Shown one piece after another: positions 44,363 through 53,156 of a stretch of 64,000 nucleotides of DNA (positions within the stretch are counted from its first letter, which is position 1; each line of letters begins with the position of its first letter). The notes beneath the pieces were generated by a model. It searched no databases and was not told the DNA's origin. It was given only the letters and a program-made list of their open reading frames with translations. The stretch is from contig CALHVG010000077.1 in the NCBI GenBank assembly GCA_938039145.1, positions 1-64,000 on the forward strand, given 5' to 3'. A program made the translations under genes and the position numbers. Source of the stretch: an uncultured Treponema sp. Its GTDB lineage: Bacteria; Spirochaetota; Spirochaetia; Treponematales; Treponemataceae.

Positions 44363-46553
44363 ATGGAAAACAACAAAACTTCCGGTGCGTACGGCTCAAA
44401 GAAATCTCTTTCCCGCTACGGCTCTATCATTATTGTTTTGGTATTGGCGGTTGTGCCTGCATTGACCGTCGGTATTTTCAATTACGCTCGTGCTCTTCGG
44501 CAAAGTTACACAAACTACAACATCCGGATTCGAGCCGCATTCAGCGACATCGATATGCGAATCGGGAACCTTCTTTCCGACTTGCAGGAATTGAGCACGG
44601 CGCTCTCGCGGACGGAACCGGTTGTCCATTCGAACGGAAAAATCACTTCCTACATCAACTTAAAAGCGGAAACGCCTGAAAACACTGTCCGCATGATTCC
44701 GGGCAGAACAAGCGGCGACGAAAAACGGCTTTACGAAATGATGCAGTCCTTTGTCGACACATTGTCATCCGTTACCTACATGACGATTGCAACGGAAGGC
44801 GACGGCGGAATCCTTATGTATCCTGCAAGAGACCGCGCCCCCGGGATATGACGCGCGCACCCGCAGTTGGTATAAAAACTGCGTCCAAAGCCGCGACAAT
44901 CAAGTCCTTTCGGATTTGTATATTTCTTCGGCAAATGAACTTTCCGTTGAAATCACTGACAAAATACTTCTGAACGGAAAAACGCAGGGCGTGTTTTCAA
45001 CGTCCGTCGACCTTTCGTATCTGAAAGATATTGTCCATAGCAAGGCAATCGGAAAAAGCGGCTATATCGTTATCACCGACAAAAACGGCTTGATTATCGC
45101 AAACCCCAAAAGCGATGCCGCCGTCGGAAAGGACATTGCCTCGTACAATGCGGTGCTTGCCGACGCCCTCAAAGCCGACAGCGGAAAACTTATCCACAAA
45201 AAGATGGACGGAGTGCAATACGTTATGCAGGTTTTGCATTCTGAGAACACTAAACTCGGCTGGAAATATTTTTCGATTGTCGAAAAAAGCGAATACGAAG
45301 CGATTGGCCGCGAGGTCTTGCGGAATCTTATCATAATGGTCGTGTGCATTTTTATTTTCTGCATCCCCGTTGTCCTTCTTCTCTTGCACTTTTTCATCCA
45401 TCCGATTGAGCAGATTGTCGGCGTGCTGCGCGACATTTCTCAGGGCGAAGGCGACTTAACCGTCCGTCTGCCTGTGTCGGGGATTTCAGAAATCGTAAAC
45501 ATCGCTCGTTATTTTAATCAGACGTTTGAAAAGATTCGAAAGTCCATTCAGTCCGTCGGATTCAACAGCGATATTATGCAGAAGTCAGGATTTGAATTGT
45601 CGGACAACATCAATCAGACGGCAAGCGCAATAACTGAGATAAGCGCGAACATCGACAACGCAAAGCAGCAGGTTTTGACGCAAACCGAAAGCATTTCCGA
45701 AACGGTTAAAACCGTCGACAAGATTATCAACACGATAAAACATTTGAACGGCAGCATTGAAACGCAGTCGGAAAGCGTTTCGCAGTCTTCGTCAGCGATT
45801 GAAGAAATGGTTGCGAACATCGCTTCGATTCGGCAAACGCTTGAGCGCACGGATTCGGTTATCAACAGTCTTGCGGGCGCAACTTCCGACGGAAGGGAAA
45901 CGGTCGCAAGTTCCAACACGATAACGCAGAAAATTGCCGACGAATCGGGCGGGCTTATCGAAGCGTCCAGCGTGATTCAGAACATCGCAAATCAGACGAA
46001 CCTGCTTGCGATGAACGCCGCAATCGAAGCCGCTCATGCAGGCGAGGCGGGAAAAGGTTTTGCCGTCGTCGCGGACGAAATCAGAAAGTTAGCGGTGGAA
46101 TCCAGCGCGCAGGGAAAAACTATCACGGACACGCTTAAAAATCTGAGCGACGACATACAATCGCTTGCCGAAAGTTCGATGATAGTCGGCGATAAGTTCA
46201 ACGCTATTTTTCAGTTGGCTGAAAATGTGCGCGGCATGAGTTCCGAATTGACCTCCGCCATGAGGGAGCAGGAAAACGGCAGCCGGGAAATCCTTACCGC
46301 CATTAAGAACATCAATTCCGTAACGACGGAAGTAAAAAACGGCTCTGTGGAAATGCTCGAAGGCGGAAACGGCGTTGCGGATGAAATGCAGAAGCTGGAC
46401 GGGCTTTCGTCCGTAATCAAAGACAGCATGAACGACATGGCTGCAGGCGTAAAGCAGATAAACAACGCCGTTTTGGAAGCGAACGAACTTGGGCTTAAAA
46501 ACAAAGAGAACATCAAAGGTCTTGCCCATGTGGTAAGAAAGTTTAAGGTGTAG
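44363..46553 (+). pseudogene. Methyl-accepting chemotaxis protein, frameshifted
   Basis: Two overlapping frames, 44363-44851 and 44787-46553, together encode one chemoreceptor of about 729 residues. The first gives the N-terminal membrane helix and the start of a dCache sensor ending MYPARDRAPGI-stop; the second continues with PGYDARTRSWYK. Removing one C from the CCCCC run at 44838-44842 joins them as RDRAPGYDARTRSWYK, the normal dCache motif. Then come a second membrane helix (LIIMVVCIFIFCIPVVLLLL), HAMP and a signalling domain with AAIEAAHAGEAGKGFAVVA and EIRKLAVESSAQGKTI. AAGGA precedes the ATG. The gene may be dead, slip-corrected or phase variable; a base error is also possible. Confidence 0.85.
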
Positions 46554-46560
46554 GGCTTAT

Positions 46561-46680
46561 TGCCGGCGGCGCAAATTAGCACCGCCGGCAAACGCTGCGA
46601 GTTTTCGTATCGAAAACTCGCTGATTATGTGTGTGTTTGGATATGAATGCAGGGTAGAGAATTCCAATTCTCTACCCTGT
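46561..46680. repeat. Three tandem perfect hairpins after the chemoreceptor gene
   Basis: TTGCCGGCGG/CCGCCGGCAA (46561-46592), GCGAGTTTTCG/CGAAAACTCGC (46598-46622), and CAGGGTAGAGAATT/AATTCTCTACCCTG (46651-46680, 2-nt loop). The second matches the GCGAGTTT hairpins at 40999 and 43440, and both it and the 40999 copy are followed by a similar ATTnnnnGTGTG word. No gene is present. These may terminate transcription but are more regular than needed for that. Confidence 0.75.
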
Positions 46681-46796
46681 TCCATTTTAGGGAAGGTTTA
46701 TTTTCAAGCGGTACAAATAATCCCGCTAAAAGATACTGCTGCGTTCCTTTTCTGCAAACACCGCCGAGTGCCCTTCCCTGCGCTTTTATTCCCCTG

Positions 46797-48074
46797 TCAA
46801 AACGAAATGATTTCTTCGTATATTTGGATTGCAAAAAGGTCTGTCATTCCGCTTATGAATTCCACTACGCACTTTTCAAAGCTGGAATAATCTTCAAGGT
46901 TAAAAATCTGTCTGCAATCTGAGCGCAAGGGCGATTTTTGCCCGCCGAATGCCGCACCGCCCGACCGCCAAGATTTATAGCCTGCATATTTTGTAACCCA
47001 ATTAATAAAAGTCTTTGAAAGTTTGGGATAATATTTAAGTATGCTTTCAAGCCTGCCGCCGCACGCATAGGCTTGTGTCCTCATCAGCGTTCTGAATATC
47101 GTTCCGATGACGTTTTCGGCATATATCGAAAATTCTTTTAAGCGCCAGTGGCTATAAATATGCGCAAAACTGAATTTTTTCAGTTCCATGATGAAATTAA
47201 AATATTCGTCGCTAAAGCAAAGTCCTTTTTCCGGCGAAGATTGTTCGCACAAATCCACAATCAAGTCGTTTATCAGAACCGTCGTGTTCACCGCCCGCCC
47301 GCTTCTGAAAACGTTTTTTCCTTTTCCGGTCAAAGTCGAAGTTACGATTTCCCTAAGATGGCGATAGGCGCTCATGTCGATTATATGATAAAGGCGCGCA
47401 TCCTCCATATCCCGTCCAAGATAGGCGATTTTATCAGCGACTTTTACAACGCATCCTTCCCAAGTAAACGGCTGAATTATTCCCGGACGCTTTATCGAAT
47501 AAAGGTCCATCGCATCGTCCCTGGGCTTTATTCCCTGCTGATCGATTTCGCCGCAATGACAGATTATTCCGTCCCTGACCGCATACGTAAGATTCAAAGG
47601 ACGCTCAACGGCATCGGGATCGGGAAGCGTTTCTATGTAATCGGCAAAAAAAAGACTGTTCCGCTCGTGCCAAAACTTTTTCGGAGCGTTCAGCCCTTCT
47701 TTCTGTTCCATAAGATTGTTCAGACAATTTTCGCCGTGATGCCCAAAAGGCGCATGCCCTATATCATGCCCCAAAGCGATGGCTTCAGCCAGCTGCTCGT
47801 TCAAGCCAAGATATTTTGCCGCCGTTTTTGCGACGCTCGCAACGTGCAGCACGTGTTCCATTCGAGTGCAAACGTGATCGTTGTGAGGCGCATAAAAAAC
47901 CTGGGTCTTATGCTTCAACCGGCGAAAAGCCTGACAATGAAGAAGCCGGGTATAATCCCGCTCCCAGTCATTTCGAATCTCATTTCGAGAATAAATCTCA
48001 TGAACACGATTTACGGCTGCCTCCCACTTGGGATTTCCACGCTCCATGCGCTCGCCTTTGAACAAATCCATCAT
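46797..48074 (-). CDS. dgt: Deoxyguanosinetriphosphate triphosphohydrolase-like protein
   Basis: 425 residues from ATG 48074; an open frame from 48110 extends through the predicted promoter. HD-domain ligands: TRMEHVLHVASVAKTAAKYL, ALGHDIGHAPFGHHGE (HD), and a later VADKIAYLGRD. It hydrolyses dNTPs, typically dGTP, to the nucleoside and triphosphate. TACAAT (48081-48086, minus strand) lies 6 nt before the ATG; a second ATG lies immediately after, and MERGNPK further in has a possible ribosome site. Confidence 0.9.
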   Translation of the reverse strand: MMDLFKGERMERGNPKWEAAVNRVHEIYSRNEIRNDWERDYTRLLHCQAFRRLKHKTQVFYAPHNDHVCTRMEHVLHVASVAKTAAKYLGLNEQLAEAIALGHDIGHAPFGHHGENCLNNLMEQKEGLNAPKKFWHERNSLFFADYIETLPDPDAVERPLNLTYAVRDGIICHCGEIDQQGIKPRDDAMDLYSIKRPGIIQPFTWEGCVVKVADKIAYLGRDMEDARLYHIIDMSAYRHLREIVTSTLTGKGKNVFRSGRAVNTTVLINDLIVDLCEQSSPEKGLCFSDEYFNFIMELKKFSFAHIYSHWRLKEFSIYAENVIGTIFRTLMRTQAYACGGRLESILKYYPKLSKTFINWVTKYAGYKSWRSGGAAFGGQKSPLRSDCRQIFNLEDYSSFEKCVVEFISGMTDLFAIQIYEEIISF

Positions 48075-48314
48075 GCGCACATTGTACCACGAGCGCAAAA
48101 ATCCGCCCATAGGAAAAGGCGACGAACTTCTCGCAAAGAAAACCGTTTTTTATTTTTTATTTGCATAATACTGGCGCAGATTTTCCTCCCACTCGCCTTC
48201 CGCGGCCCGCTAACGCTCGGTCGAACGGCTTCGCCGTCCGCCTTGCCTTCGGCAACCGCTCCACGCTCGGCGCAAAATCCGCAGTGTTTGTAAAAAGGCA
48301 AACTCCCAAGTTTT

Positions 48315-50162
48315 TTAAAGCGTTTTTCCGCCGCACAATCGGTTCTCCGATTTGTTTTCCGCTAAATCCAAATCCTCAGGCGTTGCATATCGAACTATGC
48401 GGTAGGAATATCCCTGTTCCGCAAGGAATTTTTGCCGATTCGAGCCGAAATCTTCCTCTACCGTATCGCGGGTAATCAAAGTAAAAAAACGTGATTTCCG
48501 TTCTTTAGGACGCAAAATCCGTCCGAGCCGCTGAGCTTCTTCCTGTCTGCTTCCAAAAGTCCCCGAAACCTGAATTGCAATGGAAGCGTCGGGCAAATCT
48601 ATTGCAAAATTCGCAACTTTTGAAACCACAAGAACATGGATTTTTCCTTTTCTAAAATCATCATAGATTTTATCGCGCTCGGCATTAGGCGTTTTCCCCG
48701 TGATTATCGGTGCCGAAAGCATTTTTGAAAGCTCCGCCAATTGGTTCAAATATTGCCCGATAACAAGAATCTTGTCGTTCGGAAAGCGTTTTATTATTTC
48801 ACGGACGATTTCGTGTTTCTGCGGATTTTCGCTCGCTATCCTATGCTTTAATCTGGCAGGGGCAACCGCATATGAAACTTCCGAATCATTCGGCAAGTTC
48901 AGCCGAACCTCAATGCATTCCGCCGAGGCAATCCAGCCGATTTTTTCAAGTTCTTTCCATGGGACATCATAACGTTTCGGTCCTACAAGACTGAACACAA
49001 AGCCCTCGCAACCGTCCTCGCGTACCAATGTGGCTGTAAGTCCGACGCGCCTTACGGCTTGCAGTTCTGCGACGACCCTAAAAACTGGCGCAGGAAGCAT
49101 ATGGACTTCATCGTAAATTATAAGTCCCCATCGCCTTTCCTTGAATATGGAAAAATGCGGATAAGGGCTGTCCTTTTCAGGGCGCCAAGTCAGAATCTGA
49201 TATGTTGCAACCGTAACCTGCTTTATGGTCTTGCTTTCGCCCGTGTATTCTGCAATTTGGTCTTCGGAAAGATTTGTTTTATCCAAAAGTTCCTGAATCC
49301 ACTGATGAACAGCCGAAATATTCGTAGAAATTATGAGCGTGCTCGTTTTCAAAAGCGACATAATTTCTATTCCGACGATTGTTTTTCCCGCCCCGCACGG
49401 AAGAACGATTGTTCCGAATCCTGTGCCCGGGCCTTTGTTTCCGACCAGAGCCGCCGCCGCAGATTTTTGGTAATCTCTGATTTCAAACGGCTCCCCGGAT
49501 TTTGCAGTTTTCCTCAGCTCAAAATCAAGCGGTTCTCCATCTTCAAGTTGGATTTCGTCTTTGACAGGCCACAGCGATTTTAATAATTCCTGCTTAACAG
49601 TGCCTCTGTCGGTAAGTTTCAACATGAAGCAATATTTTTTTTCATCTTCCGAAAGACTGATTTTTTCAGCTGCAGCGTTTTCATCATATTCGCACGGAAC
49701 AATAAGTTTTTTTGCCGAAGGATTTGCGGAAATCTCAAGAAAAACCTGACGGCTTTCCGTTACAAGATAAAGATATTGCTCCTCTATTGCAGGATTTTCG
49801 TCTCGGCTTTCCGAATCGAAAACAGTTTTTACTTTTAGCGGAACGTTTACTTTCGGGCCGGGAATCATTCGGATTTTCCCGAATCTGCCCGCCGTTTCCT
49901 TTATCCATGCCGACACGGACTGCGGAACTTCGTATCTTGCGTATTTTTGTAAAATCTCTATTGTGTATTCCGCTGTAAATCCTGCGCTTGCCGAATTCCA
50001 GAGAGAAAGCGGAGTCAGCCTGTACGTGTGCAAATGCTCAGGCGAACGTTCAAGTTCCGCAAACGGAATCAAATCGTTTCTGCATTCGTCTGCCAAAGGA
50101 GAATGAACGTCCAAAAGAAGTGTCCTGTCGCTCTGAACAATCAGCGGGTTTTCAATCTGCAT
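48315..50162 (-). CDS. Bacterial XPB/Ssl2-type DNA helicase
   Basis: 615 residues. N-terminal XPB-specific damage-recognition-like region, then SF2 motifs: I LPCGAGKT, II DEVH, III GLTATLVRED, and VI QEEAQRLGRILRPKERKSRFF. It has the YQILTWRPE segment and the ThM-like region of XPB. A bacterial XPB is known in Treponema. It unwinds DNA; its role in bacteria is unclear, probably repair. No clear ribosome site precedes the ATG at 50162. The 240-nt gap to dgt contains two small GC-rich hairpins (48225-48237 and 48243-48255). Confidence 0.92.
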   Translation of the reverse strand: MQIENPLIVQSDRTLLLDVHSPLADECRNDLIPFAELERSPEHLHTYRLTPLSLWNSASAGFTAEYTIEILQKYARYEVPQSVSAWIKETAGRFGKIRMIPGPKVNVPLKVKTVFDSESRDENPAIEEQYLYLVTESRQVFLEISANPSAKKLIVPCEYDENAAAEKISLSEDEKKYCFMLKLTDRGTVKQELLKSLWPVKDEIQLEDGEPLDFELRKTAKSGEPFEIRDYQKSAAAALVGNKGPGTGFGTIVLPCGAGKTIVGIEIMSLLKTSTLIISTNISAVHQWIQELLDKTNLSEDQIAEYTGESKTIKQVTVATYQILTWRPEKDSPYPHFSIFKERRWGLIIYDEVHMLPAPVFRVVAELQAVRRVGLTATLVREDGCEGFVFSLVGPKRYDVPWKELEKIGWIASAECIEVRLNLPNDSEVSYAVAPARLKHRIASENPQKHEIVREIIKRFPNDKILVIGQYLNQLAELSKMLSAPIITGKTPNAERDKIYDDFRKGKIHVLVVSKVANFAIDLPDASIAIQVSGTFGSRQEEAQRLGRILRPKERKSRFFTLITRDTVEEDFGSNRQKFLAEQGYSYRIVRYATPEDLDLAENKSENRLCGGKTL

Positions 50163-50351
50163 ATCCGTAATATTTTAATTAATTGAAAGAAAAATCACCA
50201 TAGCAATTGCAGTTTATCCACGGAAATCAAGTTTTAACGCCTTTCCGTTTATTCCCCGATTTTTGCAAGTTGATTTTTGCAAGCCGGATTTTGAGAAAAT
50301 CCTTTTAAGTGATTTTTGAAAATCTCATTCACCCAAGGCAGGATTTTATGT

Positions 50352-50357
50352 TATAAT
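50352..50357 (+). promoter_or_regulatory. -10 box of the CBS-ACT gene
   Basis: Perfect TATAAT with an acceptable TTCACC-like -35 about 18 bp upstream. It predicts a 5' leader of about 35 nt containing the GGAGG site for the ATG at 50399. Confidence 0.5.
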
Positions 50358-50398
50358 TCAAGGTGCACGAAAACGTGCTTGTATTTTGGAGGTTATCG

Positions 50399-51043
50399 AT
50401 GATTGTGAAAAATGTCATGACAAAAGATCCTATCTGCGTTGTTTCCGACGCCTCTTTGACGGATGCCAAGGCTTTAATGAACAAGCACAAAATAAGCAAA
50501 CTTCCCGTCGTCAACAAGGAAAAAAATCTTGTCGGAATCCTTACAAAAAACGACTTGGCAAAAGCCGGTCCTTCGGATGCGACAACTCTCGATATGTTTG
50601 AAATCGGCTACCTCCTTTCAAAACTGACCGTTTCAAAAATAATGAGCAAAAAAGTCATCACCGTAATGGAAAGCGAAGTTGTTGAAGAATGTGCAAGAAT
50701 CATGGTTGACAATCAGATTGGCTGCGTTCCCGTGATGAAAGGCAAAGTTCTTGTGGGAATCGTAACGGAAAGCGACCTTTTTCATCTTTTTACGGATATG
50801 TTCGGCGCAAGACAAAAAGGAGTGCGTGCCACGCTTTGCATGGAAGACAAGCCCGGAATGATTTCGTGCCTTTCAAAAGAAATCTCCGAAATGAAAGGAA
50901 ACATAATTTCCTTGGTCACAAGGGAATGGCACGAAAAAAATAAGCGAAAACTTTCCGTGAAAGTAACCGGAATTTCTGTGTCCCAGTTTGAAAAAATCCT
51001 TGAAAAAATCGGCGTTGAAGCGGAAGATTTGCGTGTTGTATAA
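50399..51043 (+). CDS. CBS-pair and ACT-domain regulatory protein
   Basis: 214 residues from ATG 50399 with GGAGG 7 nt upstream. Two CBS motifs (about 1-55: MTKDPICVVSDASLTDAKALM; about 75-130: SKKVITVMESEVVEECARIM ... GIVTESDLFHLF) and a C-terminal ACT-like domain (CMEDKPGMISCLSKEISEMKGNIISLVT). CBS pairs bind adenosine nucleotides and ACT domains bind amino acids, so it is probably a metabolic sensor. The partner is unknown. TATAAT is at 50352-50357. Confidence 0.88.
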   Translation: MIVKNVMTKDPICVVSDASLTDAKALMNKHKISKLPVVNKEKNLVGILTKNDLAKAGPSDATTLDMFEIGYLLSKLTVSKIMSKKVITVMESEVVEECARIMVDNQIGCVPVMKGKVLVGIVTESDLFHLFTDMFGARQKGVRATLCMEDKPGMISCLSKEISEMKGNIISLVTREWHEKNKRKLSVKVTGISVSQFEKILEKIGVEAEDLRVV

Positions 51044-51126
51044 AATCCGAATTTGAGAAAATCCTTTTTCCGCTGTTTTTATCAACTGTTGAAAAAACAA
51101 CGATTCGTTAGTATTTTTTAACCGAT

Positions 51127-52596
51127 ATGAGTTTTAATCTCGATGAGGCAATCAAGTCTTTTTTTCGTCATTATACCGATGTCTTTACGTCAAAGAATTT
51201 TTCGACGTTTCTGAGTTATCAAGGAGAAAAGTGGTCTCTAAAAAACGTCCGGGATTTTCTTGAAAATTCATTCGAGGTTTTTTCCTTGGGCGGAGGGCGT
51301 TTTCAGACAAGGGCGGGATTTTTCACCGGAAAATATTTTAGTTTTAAGCCGACCCGCAATGAATTTGACAAAAAAGTTTTTGTTCCGGGCGGAAGGTGCA
51401 TTCCGTTTGTTGATTCCGATATCCTTAGTTGCGAACTGAAGTTTTTTTACAAAGGGAAAAAACTTTCCCAAAAAGTCGCCGCTTTCCCAAGCGAACTTGC
51501 GCTGGATTTTTTTTATCTTTACGGCGAAGAATTTTCCGTTCGTTATATAGCCGAAGATCCGGTAAATCACGGAAAAATGAATCTTTCAAATCTGAATTTT
51601 ACTCTTCCGAACGAAATCGAGCTGACTTCGATTTCGCTTGCGCCGTTGATAAAAGACGGATTTTCCTACGGCGACAGAATTCTGTGTCGTCTTCTGAATT
51701 GGGACAAGGGCAAAATCGAGCTTGAAATTGACAAGCGCGCGGAAAATCCTTTTCAGACCACAGACCGGGACGAGGAACGCGCAAAATGGTACGAAAACCT
51801 TGAAAACTATATGCTAGACTCTTTGGATTTTATCGGTCCGATGGATTCCATCGAAGAGCAGCTGGCTTACATATTCTTTTTTGGCGGAGATATTTTTACC
51901 CGGAAAGATTGCGGCTCTATTGAAGAATTTTTCACGAATTCAAAAAAAATCGGGATTCAGCCGTTCGGTGTGGAAAGCAGAATCTGGAAAAAAGGCGAAG
52001 ATGTTCCAGCCGTCGGAATGTGGAATATGGCTTTCATCGAAGATTCCATTCAGGATTCAAAGTTTGCAAGGTGTCCTCCGATGTCGCCTTCAAAAAACAC
52101 TCTTACCCAATCGTTTTTGCTCGATATGCTTTTTACGGAAAGCGAAGATTATGAATCAGTCATGAAAAAAATGTATCCGTTTCAGGAATATTATTCGGAC
52201 GAGCAGAAAAAGCTCTTGTTATTGCACTTGAAATCGCTACATGATATACTTGCGCCTAGGTATAATCGTTTTGAAGATTCCGTAATCGGTGATATACGCC
52301 ACGCTACTTTGGAACTTTATGCGATCATCAACGAATTTGTCGTTTTGATTGACATTGAAGGAAAGGACTTGAAGGCTTATCCACAACAATCCTTGGTCGT
52401 TCTTTCCCAGCTTTATGCCCATGTCATGCACCTTATCGATGCACTGGCGAACGATCCCAACCCTCTTAAAGAAGAGTTGGACGAAATCGGTTTTTCGCTT
52501 GAGGTTATGAGGTTCGATTTTGAATGTGCGGCGGAGGAACTCAAGGAAGCCATGGCTAAAGAATCAAGGAATGGCTTTAAGATTATAAAGCGATAG
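51127..52596 (+). CDS. Cytoplasmic protein of unknown function
   Basis: 489 residues, no signal peptide or membrane helix. N-terminal half is beta-rich (FEVFSLGGGRFQTRAGFFTGKYF, FFYKGKKLSQKVAAFPSELAL, FVPGGRCIPFVDSDI); the C-terminal half is helical with SPSKNTLTQSFLLDMLF and HATLELYAIINEFVVLIDIEG. I do not recognise it. It directly precedes ptsN with a 36-nt gap and may be cotranscribed. No ribosome site is clear at the ATG; TAGTAT lies 12-18 nt upstream. Confidence 0.72.
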   Translation: MSFNLDEAIKSFFRHYTDVFTSKNFSTFLSYQGEKWSLKNVRDFLENSFEVFSLGGGRFQTRAGFFTGKYFSFKPTRNEFDKKVFVPGGRCIPFVDSDILSCELKFFYKGKKLSQKVAAFPSELALDFFYLYGEEFSVRYIAEDPVNHGKMNLSNLNFTLPNEIELTSISLAPLIKDGFSYGDRILCRLLNWDKGKIELEIDKRAENPFQTTDRDEERAKWYENLENYMLDSLDFIGPMDSIEEQLAYIFFFGGDIFTRKDCGSIEEFFTNSKKIGIQPFGVESRIWKKGEDVPAVGMWNMAFIEDSIQDSKFARCPPMSPSKNTLTQSFLLDMLFTESEDYESVMKKMYPFQEYYSDEQKKLLLLHLKSLHDILAPRYNRFEDSVIGDIRHATLELYAIINEFVVLIDIEGKDLKAYPQQSLVVLSQLYAHVMHLIDALANDPNPLKEELDEIGFSLEVMRFDFECAAEELKEAMAKESRNGFKIIKR

Positions 52597-52632
52597 AAAC
52601 TTTTTAGAAAAAATCATAAAAATGGAGAGGTA

Positions 52633-53094
52633 ATGATGGCTGCAGATATAGCAACTCTTATTCGCAAGGGCGGAGTTTATCACTCTATGGAAGGAAGCAC
52701 CGCAGAGGAGATTTACAAGAAATTTACCGATTCCGTGAATTTTCCTCCGGCTGTCAATAAGGCTACGGTTTACGAAGCGTTGTGCGCTCGTGAAAAAATT
52801 ATGAGCACGGCGGTAGGAAACGGAATTGCACTTCCTCATGCAAGGGCTTCAATCATCACATCGGAAGATGACCAAAGAGTTTCGGTGGTGTACCTAAAAG
52901 AGCCTATAGACATGAAAGCTCCCGACGAGATTAAGGTTTACGTGATGTTCATTCTTCTGACTCAAAATCCGCAGACACATTTGCAGATTCTATCGACTTT
53001 GGCTGGACTTTTCCGAAAACCTAAATTCAGGAGTGTTTTGGAACGCCGTGCGTCCGAAGAAGAAATCCTTGCGGCAGTGAACGAACTTTCTTAG
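52633..53094 (+). CDS. ptsN: PTS IIA-type nitrogen regulatory protein
   Basis: 153 residues. EIIA-Ntr/fructose-type fold with the phosphorylated His in STAVGNGIALPHAR (about residue 67) and STLAGLFRKPKFRSVLE near the end. It receives phosphate from NPr/HPr and regulates metabolism rather than transporting sugar. GAGAGG lies before the ATG; ATG 52636 is an equally good start. No PTS IIB or IIC gene is near. Confidence 0.9.
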   Translation: MMAADIATLIRKGGVYHSMEGSTAEEIYKKFTDSVNFPPAVNKATVYEALCAREKIMSTAVGNGIALPHARASIITSEDDQRVSVVYLKEPIDMKAPDEIKVYVMFILLTQNPQTHLQILSTLAGLFRKPKFRSVLERRASEEEILAAVNELS

Positions 53095-53156
53095 TCAGTC
53101 AATGGGCGATGTTTTTGTACGTCGCCCTAAAATTATCAAAATTCGTGGGGAACTCG

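Noticed and set aside
47148..48293. 381-codon plus-strand ORF
   Set aside because: Antisense to dgt, which has clear family motifs.
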